NCBI GenBank assembly: GCA_036744635.1
Contig: DAIOHQ010000012.1
Coordinates: 1-37,878, forward strand
DNA length: 37,878 bases
Reading direction: 5' to 3'
Source: DAIOHQ01 sp036744635
Lineage (GTDB): Bacteria > Planctomycetota > Phycisphaerae > Tepidisphaerales > Tepidisphaeraceae
Under the pieces are notes generated by a model, which saw only the letters and a list, made by a program, of their open reading frames with translations, ran no database searches and was not told the DNA's origin. Position numbers and translations under genes: made by a program. This document shows positions 8,417 to 17,319 of the stretch, piece after piece (the stretch's first letter is position 1; each line of letters begins with the position of its first letter).

Positions 8417-11400
8417 ATATGAGACCAAAAACCAAGCGTCGTCTGCTCATCCTGTTCGTTGGCGTGTTTCTGCTGTGCGGGCTGGGGGTGGGGGCATTCA
8501 TTCTCGGCCAGCAGAAGACCGAGCGGCTGCTGGACGAGCGGCGCAAGGCGGGAATGGAAGCATTCGCAAAGGGTGATTATGCCACTTCGCTGCTGACGCT
8601 GAGCAAGTACGTCAACAAGAGGCCGCAGGATTTCGAGGCATTGCTGGCATACGGCAAGTCGCGGATGAAGGTGGAAGACCCGCTGGGCAGGCACATCAGC
8701 GAGCCGATCGACGCGTTCCGGCAATATCTGGAGCTGAAGCCGGGGGACATTGAGGCACAGCACCTGCTGCTGGAATTGTTCCCGCAGAACCAGCAGTATT
8801 CCGAAGCGATCAAGCTGGCGGATGAAGTGCTGGCGAAGAACCCGAACGACACCAAGGCGCTGACGTCGAAGTCACAGGCGCTGTCGGCGACGGGCCGGTA
8901 TGAAGAGGCGCTGAAGTGTTCGCAGCATCTCAACGAGGTGGACCCCACGGACCTGGAGGGGCAGTCGCAGACGTTCGGAGCGATGCAACGGCTGAACAAG
9001 CCGACGAAAGAGATTCTGGACCGGGCGGTGGGACTGCAGAAACAGTATCCCGAGGATGCCCGCTTCCAGATGCTGCTGGGGCTGGCGTATCGGTATGCGG
9101 GCAGCCAGGAGACCGATCCGGAGGCCCGGCAGGCGGCGGCCAAGAGCTGCGTGGAGTGGATGCTGAAGGCGAAGTCTACAGCGATGGCGAGCAAGGCGCC
9201 CGATCCGGAATTCATCCGGCAGCTCGCATCCTACTTTGACGAGCTTTGGATGTTTTCCGAATCGCAGAAGCTGCTGGAACAGGCGGCAAGAAGCGATGAT
9301 CCGGACCTTGTGCGGATGTACGTGCAGCGCATGTGGCAGAACGGGGACATAACGGCGGTGGCGGAGAAGCTGGAAAAGCTGGATCCGGCATCGGCGATGT
9401 CGAGCAGCCAGCTCCTGGCGTTTCGGGCGCTGACGCTCTACCAGCTCTCCAAAACCACCGATCCGCAGAAGAAACAGGCGGCCGACGAGATCGTGGCGGC
9501 GCTGGCGAAGCGCACCAACGACAACACGGCGCTGGCGTGGTCAATTGCGCTGCAGACGCGCTATGACCCCAAGAAACAGGATCCCAAGTGGGCGATCGAG
9601 CAGTATATGGCAGCGCTGACGCGTTCACCGAAGAACGCGATCATCCACTACATGTGCGGCGAGTCTTACGCGATGCTGGGGGAGACGGAGACGGCGCTGT
9701 ATCACTGGGGCATGGCCGCCGATCTGGCGACGAGCTGGGCGGTGCCGCACATCATGATGGCGCAGACGCTGCTGAGCAGCGGGCGGGCGGAACAGGCGAT
9801 GGGCCATGCCCGTGAGGCCTACGGGCGGATGAATTCAGTGACGACGGCGGTGCTGCTGATGCAGTGCAGCTTCGCGCAGCTTGACCCGAGCGATCTTGAC
9901 GGGGCCAGGCGGCTGCTGCCGGACATGGAGAAGGTGCAGAAGGCGGTGGCCGGCGGGGAGCCGCAGACGCTGGCGATGTATGCCACGCTGCTGGCGCGCA
10001 CCGGCGACAAGACGCGGGCGGCGGAGGTGATCAACCAGGCGATTGGGAACGTCAAGCAGCTCAATGCCGGCAACGTGGCGCGGCTGGTGAAGGTGAGCCG
10101 CGAATTTGGGCTTGGTCTGGAGCAGAAGGTGCTTGATGCGGTGGAGCAGGCGGCGGGAATAACGCCGCAGATCGCCGCGGAACGGGCCGGCATGATGGCG
10201 GCGGAGGGAAAAGCCGCCGCGGGACTGGAATATCTGCAGAAGGCGGCGGGGGAAAAGCCGAGCAGCGAGTGGCAGATGGTCATCGCGCGCTATCGCGATT
10301 CGATCAACGATCCGCAGGCCACCAAGGACTGGGTGGCGATTGGCGATGATCCGCAGAATCAGAAAGACCTGGGGGTGCAGAACCTGGTGCTGGAAGCAGG
10401 GCCGGCTTGGAAGGACCGGGAGTTCATGGCGCGGACGGTCGAGCGGGTGAAGGCGCTGACGGGCGAGGCGGGGATTTCCTGGCGGCTGGCCAAGGCGCGG
10501 CTGCTGCTGATGGGGGGCGACGATGAGAAGAGCTCGCAGGAGGCGGTGGGATTGCTCAGTGATATCACGCGAACATCGCCGCAGCTCGTGCGCCCGCACC
10601 TGCTGCTGGCGCAGGCGCTGAAGAACATCGGCAAGCGCCCGGCGGCGGTGGAAGAACTGACAGCGGCGGCGAAGCTGAGCCCGGCGTCGGCGGAGATCGC
10701 CATCGAGCTGGCCCGCGAGCTGCAGCAGCAGGGGCGGTCGCAGGATGCGTTCAATTATCTGATGACCGCTTCCAAGCGGCCGTCGCTGGGGTTCAAGGAG
10801 CGCTATCAGATCGCGGTGGAATTGGGGAATGGCGGGTTCAACCGCGAGGCGATCGCGATGCTGCGCAGCATTCCGAACGGCGCCGGGTCGGACACGCTGC
10901 GGTCGCTGATGCTGGCGGATCTGGCCCGGCGCAGCGGGCAGTTGGATGACGCGAAAGCGGAATACGACAAGCTGATGGCCGACCTGCCGGGCAGCTCGGC
11001 GCTGGCGCGGACGGTGATCGCGGCGGCGGCGGATTTTTATGCGTCGCAGGGGAAGATGGACGAGGCGAAAGCCGCGATCGGCAAGTTGCCGCGGGCAACG
11101 CCGGGCGTGCCGGAGATGATGCTGGCGACGCTGAACGAGCGCTACGTCGGCCGTGAGCAGGCGCTGGCGGGCTTCATGGCGGCAACGGTGGCGGCGCCGA
11201 AGGATGCCAGCGCATGGCAGCAACTGGCGGCGTTTTATCTGCGGATCGGGGAGTTCGGCAAGGCCATTTCCGCGGCGGAGGAGGGATTGAAGCAGACGGA
11301 GAACGATCCGGAGCTGGAGGCGATCCGCAAGACGGCGAGGCCGCTGATTACGTTTGCGGAGGCGGCGCAATACGCGCAGCTCATCGATGCCGCCTCCCGC

Positions 11401-12687
11401 GCGCCGCTGAACAAGACGGCGCAGGGGACGCTGGCGATACTGTTGGATGCGTCGAAACAGGCCGAACCGCGCGAGCAGACGATTGCGAAGCTCGAAACGC
11501 TGGCGAACGGCGATCCGCGCTTTCTGCCGTTGCAGATGATCCTGGTGCAGTGGTACGCGCAGGCAGGGCGGATGGACGATGCCCTGGCCAAAGCCACGTA
11601 CCTGATCGATGCGTTCCCCAACTCCGCGGAAGTGGCGGAGCTGAATTGCGACGTACACGCGGCCAAGCGAGACTGGGATGGGATGCTGCTGGTGGCGAAA
11701 GCATGGAAAGAACGGAGCAAGGGCGATTCGATGGGAGCCGACGGGGTGATTGCCCGGGGATATCTTGAACAGGGCAAGGCGGAGCTGGCAGCGCAGCAAC
11801 TGGCGCCGTATGAGGCGGTGCTGAAGAAGGACCCGGATCGCCACGCCGCGGTGGTTCTCAACTACGCCCGGGCTCTGCTGCGGCTGAACCGCGCGGCGGA
11901 GGCGGCGGCGCTGATGAAACCGCGGCTGGATTCTCCGGCGTGGCGGCTGCGCTGGTTGAGCCTGAGCGGATCGGCCCCGACCAGTCTGCAGTCGGCGGCG
12001 GCCTGGATTCAGGCGGTGGCGCCGAGCATAGGGGCCGATGCTTTCGATGAACAGGTGGCGCTCGCCAATGCGTGGCTGGAGGCGGGAAAGACGTTTAATG
12101 ACCGGGGCGCGTACAAGAAGTCGCTGGAGGTGGTAAAGCCGGTGATACTGGCGAAAGGCGTCAAGGAGGAGACGCTGACGACGGGTTTGCAGATACAGGG
12201 CTGGGCGGCGGAGCGCGGCGGCGACATGGGATTGGCGGAGGAGAGCTATCGCCAGGTTCTCAGCCACGACGGGCATCTGCCGGCGGTGCAAAACGAGCTG
12301 GCGTTTCTGCTGCTGTTGAAGAATGACGCCGCGGTGCTGCCAGAGGCTCTGGAGCTGATGCACCACGCACTGGCGCAGGCGCCGAAGGTGGCCACGTTCT
12401 GGGATACGCAGGCGCAGATCGAGTTGAAGATGGGCAAGAAGGATGATGCGGTCAAGAGCTGGGAGAAGGCCAGGGAGTTGGAGCCGGGCAACGTGGAGAC
12501 ATTGATTGCGCTGGCGGGCGCCTACGTGCAGGCGGGCAAGGCGGCCAAGGCGGGTGTGGTGGTCGATGAGATCGGGAACCTCCTGGGCGCCAGCCGGGCG
12601 CCGCTGAGCGGCGAGCTGCAGAAGAAGCTGGATGGCATCCGGCAGCAACTGAAGGCCGCGAACGTGAGGGTGGACGTGACCAACTGA
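8413..12687 (+). CDS. Large membrane-anchored TPR-repeat protein of the exosortase/polysaccharide locus
   Basis: This is a 1424-residue protein with one N-terminal hydrophobic anchor (RRLLILFVGVFLLCGLGVGAFIL, in part) followed almost entirely by helical TPR-like repeats (for example A..GDY..SL..L..Y....P and ALALAGAY..AG.A). Most of it should be periplasmic. The LLCG at the anchor does not fit a lipobox, because leucine sits at -1, so an uncleaved anchor is favoured over a lipoprotein. Known exosortase loci often encode a long TPR protein (the PrsT type) that is thought to scaffold polysaccharide assembly or export; position here supports an equivalent role, but homology is not shown. The ATG overlaps the previous stop and a strong terminator follows 24 bases after the stop, making this the last gene of the operon. 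Confidence 0.85.
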   Translation: MNMRPKTKRRLLILFVGVFLLCGLGVGAFILGQQKTERLLDERRKAGMEAFAKGDYATSLLTLSKYVNKRPQDFEALLAYGKSRMKVEDPLGRHISEPIDAFRQYLELKPGDIEAQHLLLELFPQNQQYSEAIKLADEVLAKNPNDTKALTSKSQALSATGRYEEALKCSQHLNEVDPTDLEGQSQTFGAMQRLNKPTKEILDRAVGLQKQYPEDARFQMLLGLAYRYAGSQETDPEARQAAAKSCVEWMLKAKSTAMASKAPDPEFIRQLASYFDELWMFSESQKLLEQAARSDDPDLVRMYVQRMWQNGDITAVAEKLEKLDPASAMSSSQLLAFRALTLYQLSKTTDPQKKQAADEIVAALAKRTNDNTALAWSIALQTRYDPKKQDPKWAIEQYMAALTRSPKNAIIHYMCGESYAMLGETETALYHWGMAADLATSWAVPHIMMAQTLLSSGRAEQAMGHAREAYGRMNSVTTAVLLMQCSFAQLDPSDLDGARRLLPDMEKVQKAVAGGEPQTLAMYATLLARTGDKTRAAEVINQAIGNVKQLNAGNVARLVKVSREFGLGLEQKVLDAVEQAAGITPQIAAERAGMMAAEGKAAAGLEYLQKAAGEKPSSEWQMVIARYRDSINDPQATKDWVAIGDDPQNQKDLGVQNLVLEAGPAWKDREFMARTVERVKALTGEAGISWRLAKARLLLMGGDDEKSSQEAVGLLSDITRTSPQLVRPHLLLAQALKNIGKRPAAVEELTAAAKLSPASAEIAIELARELQQQGRSQDAFNYLMTASKRPSLGFKERYQIAVELGNGGFNREAIAMLRSIPNGAGSDTLRSLMLADLARRSGQLDDAKAEYDKLMADLPGSSALARTVIAAAADFYASQGKMDEAKAAIGKLPRATPGVPEMMLATLNERYVGREQALAGFMAATVAAPKDASAWQQLAAFYLRIGEFGKAISAAEEGLKQTENDPELEAIRKTARPLITFAEAAQYAQLIDAASRAPLNKTAQGTLAILLDASKQAEPREQTIAKLETLANGDPRFLPLQMILVQWYAQAGRMDDALAKATYLIDAFPNSAEVAELNCDVHAAKRDWDGMLLVAKAWKERSKGDSMGADGVIARGYLEQGKAELAAQQLAPYEAVLKKDPDRHAAVVLNYARALLRLNRAAEAAALMKPRLDSPAWRLRWLSLSGSAPTSLQSAAAWIQAVAPSIGADAFDEQVALANAWLEAGKTFNDRGAYKKSLEVVKPVILAKGVKEETLTTGLQIQGWAAERGGDMGLAEESYRQVLSHDGHLPAVQNELAFLLLLKNDAAVLPEALELMHHALAQAPKVATFWDTQAQIELKMGKKDDAVKSWEKARELEPGNVETLIALAGAYVQAGKAAKAGVVVDEIGNLLGASRAPLSGELQKKLDGIRQQLKAANVRVDVTN

Positions 12688-12711
12688 CCTGGCCAGAAAT
12701 TTTGTGCTTTC

Positions 12712-12746
12712 GAAGCCCGTCCGCTCTGGACGGGCTTCATTTTTTT
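12712..12746 (+). terminator. Intrinsic terminator of the exopolysaccharide operon
   Basis: GAAGCCCGTCC (12712-12722) and GGACGGGCTTC (12728-12738) pair perfectly over 11 bp around GCTCT, followed by A and seven T residues (12740-12746). It lies 24 bases after the TPR gene stop. Confidence 0.95.
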
Positions 12747-13080
12747 ATTCACCGAACGTCTGTTCTTCTGCTCTGGCCGGGTAAAACGCTCAGATTTCGG
12801 GCCACGTCCGATAACTTAGGCACGACATTTGCTGGTCATCGCAAGTGGCTTATGGTTGGGTTGTGTAATGGTCGAGCAAGCAGTTGCGAGCGGGCGATGC
12901 AAGTCGGTCGTAACTTCTGATCTGGATTGGTAATTACGCGAGACTATTCCGGCCGTTGCGACTGCGCTATTTGTCCGGAATAGAAGCGGGTGAAGTGGTC
13001 GATTTTGACGTTTGTGGGGGTCTTGACGGCGATTCGGCGGCAATATCGGCAAGGTCGCGATTTGAACTAGAAAAAAATAT

Positions 13081-13109
13081 CTTGTGCGCACAAGTTTATG
13101 GTGTAGAAT
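13081..13109 (+). promoter_or_regulatory. Palindromic operator-like site with -10 box
   Basis: CTTGTGCGCACAAG (13081-13094) is a perfect 14-bp palindrome in an A/T-rich patch. TAGAAT at 13104-13109 matches a -10 box in five of six positions. TTGTGC inside the palindrome, 16 bases upstream, would be a weak -35. A regulator bound to the palindrome would overlap the -35. This is the best promoter candidate for the secreted protein gene at 13390. The stretch 12747-13080 upstream of it holds no gene that I can support. Confidence 0.5.
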
Positions 13110-13115
13110 GATTCT

Positions 13116-13389
13116 TAATCGTACTGGCTTACCGCACCAGTCTTCAACCAACAGTCGGCGGATGTTTCCCGCCGGTTAGCAAGTCGGAGAAAGCGCGGTA
13201 GAAAGGGGTTGATGAGCGCACGTGTGAGCTTTGGTGTGGGTATTGTTCGGGCCTGAATGGCCCTGGCCAAGTGAGCATGTGATGTCGTCCGCGATGTGCT
13301 GGACACCCCAGTGCTTCTTGGAGTGAGATGTAAAAAGCCCCTCGCGGGTGAGTCCCGAAGTAGTGGCTGGACGTTTAAGGAGGTCCTAG
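13116..13389 (+). other. Long hairpin-rich 5' leader of the PEP-CTERM-like gene
   Basis: If transcription starts just after 13109, the mRNA has a leader of ~275 nt. Hairpins visible by eye are ACTGG/CCAGT (13123-13141), CGGCGG/CCGCCG (13156-13174), GGGCC-TGAAT-GGCCC (13249-13263), CTGG/CCAG (13299-13311) and AGCC...CGGG-TGAGT-CCCG...GGCT (13336-13368). The last ends just before the strong ribosome-binding site TAAGGAGGT (13376-13384), five bases before the ATG. I recognise no known riboswitch class; a structured regulatory leader is an inference. Confidence 0.4.
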
Positions 13390-14136
13390 ATGTTTCCCAT
13401 GTTGAAGAAAGCTTCTATCGCGATGTTTGCGGCTGCTGCCGCCATTGCGGTGAATGCTGGGTCGGCTCATGCCGGCTCGTTGCAGCTCGGTAATAGCGGT
13501 TGGACGGCTTCGTGGTCGCCCATTTTCGACAACGATCTCAGCCTCGGGGTTGACTTCGTTGGCACCGACACGGTGTTTATCGAAAAGCACGCGACCTTCG
13601 GTGAAGGCAGCGTCAACCAGGCTGGCTTCATCGATCCGATCGTGATCGAATTCCAGCAGACCTCGTCCCATGCCGTCCCGTTCATCGCCATCGACGATGA
13701 GCAGGTCGTCAACAAGACGGGCCTGAATTGGAACGGGTTCAAGTTCACGATCCTCGGCGGTTCGACCGGCACTTCGCAAGACGTGCAGTTCGACACCGTG
13801 AAGACCGACGTGGCCCCTCCGGGCAGCGGCTTCTCGATCGATCCGTTCACGACGCACCTGTACAGCAACAACAACCAGATTCTGGAAGTTGGCGGCGGAT
13901 CGATTCCGTCGACGGTGCCGAATAACGTGTGGTTCCCCGGACAGGGCGCCAACACGGCTCTCTACATGCACGTCTCCCCGATCGCGGGCGTGCTGCGGGA
14001 GTTCACCCTCAAGGAACAGCCCACCCCGGGCGGTCATGTGATTCCTCTCCCGGCCGCGGCCTGGAGCGGTCTGACCGGTCTGGCCGGCCTGGCTTTGATG
14101 GGTTCGAAAAAGCAAGTGAAGCGTCTCTTCGCCTAA
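13390..14136 (+). CDS. Secreted protein with VPLPA/PEP-CTERM-type sorting signal, putative exosortase substrate
   Basis: This 248-residue protein has a signal peptide (MFPMLKK, a hydrophobic Ala-rich core, probable cleavage after AHA at ~28). The secreted domain is of unknown function, beta-rich in appearance, with many N, G, T and S residues and no cysteine. The C-terminus has the tripartite layout of exosortase substrates: the motif PLPAAAWSG (219-227), a short hydrophobic helix (~228-238) and a basic tail (KKQVKR). The perfect TAAGGAGGT ribosome-binding site five bases before the ATG suggests high expression. It lies directly downstream of the exosortase operon but has its own promoter-like sequence and terminator, so it is probably separately controlled. 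The body could be a matrix or surface protein; nothing specific is recognised. Confidence 0.85.
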   Translation: MFPMLKKASIAMFAAAAAIAVNAGSAHAGSLQLGNSGWTASWSPIFDNDLSLGVDFVGTDTVFIEKHATFGEGSVNQAGFIDPIVIEFQQTSSHAVPFIAIDDEQVVNKTGLNWNGFKFTILGGSTGTSQDVQFDTVKTDVAPPGSGFSIDPFTTHLYSNNNQILEVGGGSIPSTVPNNVWFPGQGANTALYMHVSPIAGVLREFTLKEQPTPGGHVIPLPAAAWSGLTGLAGLALMGSKKQVKRLFA

Positions 14137-14161
14137 GCGAAGAACACGCAGCCTGATCTAT

Positions 14162-14197
14162 GCGGGCGTCGAGCAAAACTCGACGCCCGCTTTGTTT
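14162..14197 (+). terminator. Intrinsic terminator after the PEP-CTERM-like gene
   Basis: GCGGGCGTCGAG (14162-14173) and CTCGACGCCCGC (14179-14190) form a perfect 12-bp stem with a CAAAA loop, followed by TTTGTTTT. It begins 25 bases after the stop codon. Confidence 0.95.
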
Positions 14198-14389
14198 TGC
14201 GCGGCTGCGTGAAACTTGCGCGGGAGGAGAAGATACGCCTGGATTCGCACAGGTGACTACACCTGCACTCATCCAGCCGTGGCAGACAGGAATGATCTGC
14301 CCCACCAATCAAGGGCACGCAGCCGCATCGCCCTCGCTTGGCACTGGTTGCTTGACTCCTTTGGCGGCTACGGTTGCAGTACGCCGCGC

Positions 14390-15565
14390 ATGCCTCGACG
14401 TGTTTTTATCACGGTGGCGGAGCGCAGCGGCGATCAGCACGCGGCCCAGCTTGTGCGCAGCCTGCGGGCGCTGGAGCCGGACATTGTCGTGGATGCGCTG
14501 GGAGGAGAATTGCTGCGGGAGGCCGGGGCGGTGGTTCACCGCAACACCACTGACCGCGGGGCGATGGGGCTGGCGGCGGCGCTGCGGGCGCTGGAAGTCT
14601 TCAAGCTGTTGCGCTGGACGCGCGGGTTTTATGCCGAGCACCGGCCGGACCTGCACATCTGCATCGATTCTTTTGCGATGAACGCGCATTTTGCCAGGCT
14701 GGCGCACAAGGCAGGCGTGCCGGTGCTGTATTATATTCCGCCGCAGCTTTGGGCCTCCCGCGAGGGGCGGATCAAGAAGTTGCGCAAATACGTCGATCAT
14801 GTAGCCTGCATCTTCACGTTTGATGAGGAATATTTCCGCCGCAAGGGTATGGCGGTGACGTACGTCGGCCATCCACTGTTCGATGAATTGCCCAGGGAAC
14901 GGGCAGCGGAGGCTGGGGAGAAATATCCAGCCCGGCCGCCGGTGATCGGGCTGATTCCGGGATCGCGGCGCGGGGTGGCATCCGCGAATTTTCCGCATCT
15001 GCTGGAGGTGGCGGCGAAGATTGAGAAGGAGTTTCCGGCCGCGACGTTTCTGATCCCCACGACGCCGGTCACGCAGCCGATTGTCGAGAGCGTGCTGGCG
15101 GAGGCGGCAAGTGGACGGCGGCCCGGGCCGGCGGGGGCGAAGGTGCGGGCGGTGTCCAATGGGTTTGACAGCGTGGTGCCGAAGTGCGACCTGTGTCTGA
15201 CGGTGTCGGGGACGGCCACGCTGCACGCTGCGGGTTATGGCGTGCCGATGATCGTGGTCTACCGGGGCAACCCGATTCTGTGGCATCTGATTGGGCGCTG
15301 GATCATCAAGACGCGGACCTATTCACTGGTCAACCTGCTGAGCGACGCCCATGAGCACATCGTGCCGGAATTCATTCCGTGGTATGGATCGAATGACCCG
15401 GTGGCTCAGAAGGCGATGGATTATCTGCGGCATCCCGAGAAGCTGGCAGCGCAGAAGAAACGGTTACTGCATCTGATACAAACGCTGGACAAGCCGGGGG
15501 CATCGGAGAATGTGGCGAAGCTGGCGATGGGGATGATGGAGCATCCATGCGCTGATTCCGGCTGA
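14390..15565 (+). CDS. lpxB: Lipid-A-disaccharide synthase
   Basis: LpxB joins UDP-2,3-diacylglucosamine and lipid X (2,3-diacylglucosamine 1-phosphate) to form the lipid A disaccharide at the inner membrane. Matching features in the 391-residue protein are an N-terminal VAERSGDQH loop (the family's GExSGD), CIDSFAMN, YYIPPQLWASREGRIKKLRKYVD, the YVGHPLFDE step, IPGSRRG and SGTATLHAAGYGVPMIVVYR. The frame is open further upstream, but the ATG at 14390 gives the normal family length and places MPRRVFITVAE at the expected first strand. The extension to 14216 would start only 19 bases after the upstream terminator. No other lipid A gene is nearby. The GExSGD loop has Ala in place of the first Gly. 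A weak ribosome-binding site makes the exact start less certain. Confidence 0.9.
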   Translation: MPRRVFITVAERSGDQHAAQLVRSLRALEPDIVVDALGGELLREAGAVVHRNTTDRGAMGLAAALRALEVFKLLRWTRGFYAEHRPDLHICIDSFAMNAHFARLAHKAGVPVLYYIPPQLWASREGRIKKLRKYVDHVACIFTFDEEYFRRKGMAVTYVGHPLFDELPRERAAEAGEKYPARPPVIGLIPGSRRGVASANFPHLLEVAAKIEKEFPAATFLIPTTPVTQPIVESVLAEAASGRRPGPAGAKVRAVSNGFDSVVPKCDLCLTVSGTATLHAAGYGVPMIVVYRGNPILWHLIGRWIIKTRTYSLVNLLSDAHEHIVPEFIPWYGSNDPVAQKAMDYLRHPEKLAAQKKRLLHLIQTLDKPGASENVAKLAMGMMEHPCADSG

Positions 15566-15687
15566 TTCAGGCCTGCCGCTCGCGCACAGTGTTCCTGTAC
15601 AGGTCGTCTAGGAGTTTATATGACAGTTCGGACCTCTTATACGGAAGCCCGCGATATCACTACTGATCGAAACCAGCGCGAAACGTT

Positions 15688-17220
15688 TCAATCACCAAGC
15701 TGGGCCATCTCGAGGAAGCGGGTCTTCAGGTCGCCGTAGAGTTTGTCGAAGGTGGCGAAATGGCGGTCGTAGAGGGCGGAGAGTTTCTTGTTGGGGGCGA
15801 TCTTGGTCACCTGTTTGATGGAAGATTTGCAGGCTTGTTCCACGGTGGACCAGACGCCGGTGCCGACGCCGGCGAGCAGGGCTACCCCGTAGGCCGGGCC
15901 TTCGGCGGCGTTGGTGAGGACGAGGGGTTGCTTGTAGATGTCGGCCTGGAGGTGGCACCAGAAATCGCTGCGGGCGCCGCCGCCGGAGGCGCGCACCTGG
16001 GTGATCGGGATGTTCAACTGCTGCATGATCTCGAGGGCATCGCGCATGCCGTAGGTGACGCCTTCCAGCAGCGCGCGGATCATCATGTTGCGGTCGGTGC
16101 GGGCGGTGAGGCCGATCCATCCGCCGCGGGCGTTGGGATCGGGATGGGGACAGCGCTCGCCGGTGAGATAAGGAAGGAAAAAGAGGCCTTCGCAGCCGGC
16201 CGGCGCCTGCATCGCCTCGGCAATCAGCAACTCATACGGATCTACGCGGCGTTTCTTGGCGCTGGCCACTTCGCCGGCGGCGAGGCGGTTGCGGAACCAT
16301 TGAAAGGAGCCGCCGGCCGAGAGCATGCAGCCGAAGACACACCACTTGCCGGGGACGGCGTGGCACATGGTGTGGACGCGGCCAAGCGGGTCGCGGGTGG
16401 GCTGGTCGCTGTGGGCGAAGACGACGCCGGAGGTGCCGAGGGTGGCGCTGACGATGCCGGCGGTGACGATGCCGTTGCCGACGGCGCCGGCCGCCTGATC
16501 CCCCCCGCCGCCGACGACGGGAGTTCCCACCGCGACGCCAAGAGCTTGCGCGGCGGCGGCGGTGACATTTCCGGTGATGTCGGGAGATTCGTGCAGGCGC
16601 GGAAGCAGCGCGCGGTCGATCTCCAGTAGTCCCAGGAGCTTGTCGGACCACTTTCGATTGGCCACATCCAGCAGCAGCGTGCCGCTGGCGTCGCTGACTT
16701 CGGTGGCATATTCGCCGGTCATGCGGAAGCGGATGTAGTCCTTGGGAAGCAGAATGTGCCGCGTACGGTCGTAAACCTTTGGTTCGTGCTGGCGGACCCA
16801 GAGGATTTTCGGCGCGGTGAAACCGGTCAGAGCGGGATTCGCGACCAGATCGATCAACGCTTCGCGCCCCCCTGCTTTGGATTCGATCTGGGCGCACTGC
16901 GCGGCGGTGCGCTGATCGTTCCAGAGCAGCGCCGGACGGAGGGCTTTGGTCCCATCGCCGAGGAAGACGCTGCCGTGCATCTGGCCGGAGAGGCCGATGC
17001 CGCCGATGTCGGCGGGCTTCACCTTCGCCTTTTTGATGACCGCTTTGGTTGCACTACAGGTGGCCGACCACCAATCTTCGGGGTTCTGTTCCGACCAGCC
17101 GGGACGCGGGGAGGAGATGGGATGTTCGGCCATTGCTGTGGCGAGAACTCTTCCGTCTTCGTCGCAGATGAGAGTCTTGGTGCCGCTGGTTCCGATGTCG
17201 ATGCCGAGCAAGTAAGGCAT
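15688..17220 (-). CDS. xylB: Xylulokinase
   Basis: The enzyme phosphorylates D-xylulose with ATP, feeding the pentose phosphate pathway. The 510-residue protein is a full-length FGGY-family kinase. It has the phosphate loop DIGTSGTK (8-15), the sugar-binding stretch GLSGQMHG, LWNDQRT, a GGGGDQAAGAVGNG loop carrying the catalytic-type aspartate, LGTSGVVF, and the C-terminal ASGGGARSDFW adenosine-binding motif. CCGGAG lies about 9 bases before the ATG and a TATACT (-10-like) about 30 bases before it, so this gene seems to have its own promoter. It is the last of three minus-strand genes that look like a sugar-use group. A related sugar such as ribulose cannot be excluded. Confidence 0.92.
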   Translation of the reverse strand: MPYLLGIDIGTSGTKTLICDEDGRVLATAMAEHPISSPRPGWSEQNPEDWWSATCSATKAVIKKAKVKPADIGGIGLSGQMHGSVFLGDGTKALRPALLWNDQRTAAQCAQIESKAGGREALIDLVANPALTGFTAPKILWVRQHEPKVYDRTRHILLPKDYIRFRMTGEYATEVSDASGTLLLDVANRKWSDKLLGLLEIDRALLPRLHESPDITGNVTAAAAQALGVAVGTPVVGGGGDQAAGAVGNGIVTAGIVSATLGTSGVVFAHSDQPTRDPLGRVHTMCHAVPGKWCVFGCMLSAGGSFQWFRNRLAAGEVASAKKRRVDPYELLIAEAMQAPAGCEGLFFLPYLTGERCPHPDPNARGGWIGLTARTDRNMMIRALLEGVTYGMRDALEIMQQLNIPITQVRASGGGARSDFWCHLQADIYKQPLVLTNAAEGPAYGVALLAGVGTGVWSTVEQACKSSIKQVTKIAPNKKLSALYDRHFATFDKLYGDLKTRFLEMAQLGD

Positions 17221-17319
17221 TGCGTTGTGCTCCGGGTTTGAGTTGCCGGGAGTATACTGGAGTGCCGGGGGTGGGTGAAGATCAGACGACTTTGCACAAA
17301 CTGCAACACCGCTTGCGGA

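Noticed and set aside
8413..8520. Lipoprotein signal in the TPR protein (LLCG)
   Set aside because: Leucine at -1 does not fit a lipobox; an uncleaved membrane anchor is more likely.
14216..14389. N-terminal extension of lpxB by 58 residues
   Set aside because: It has no family similarity and begins right behind a terminator; ATG 14390 gives the normal length.
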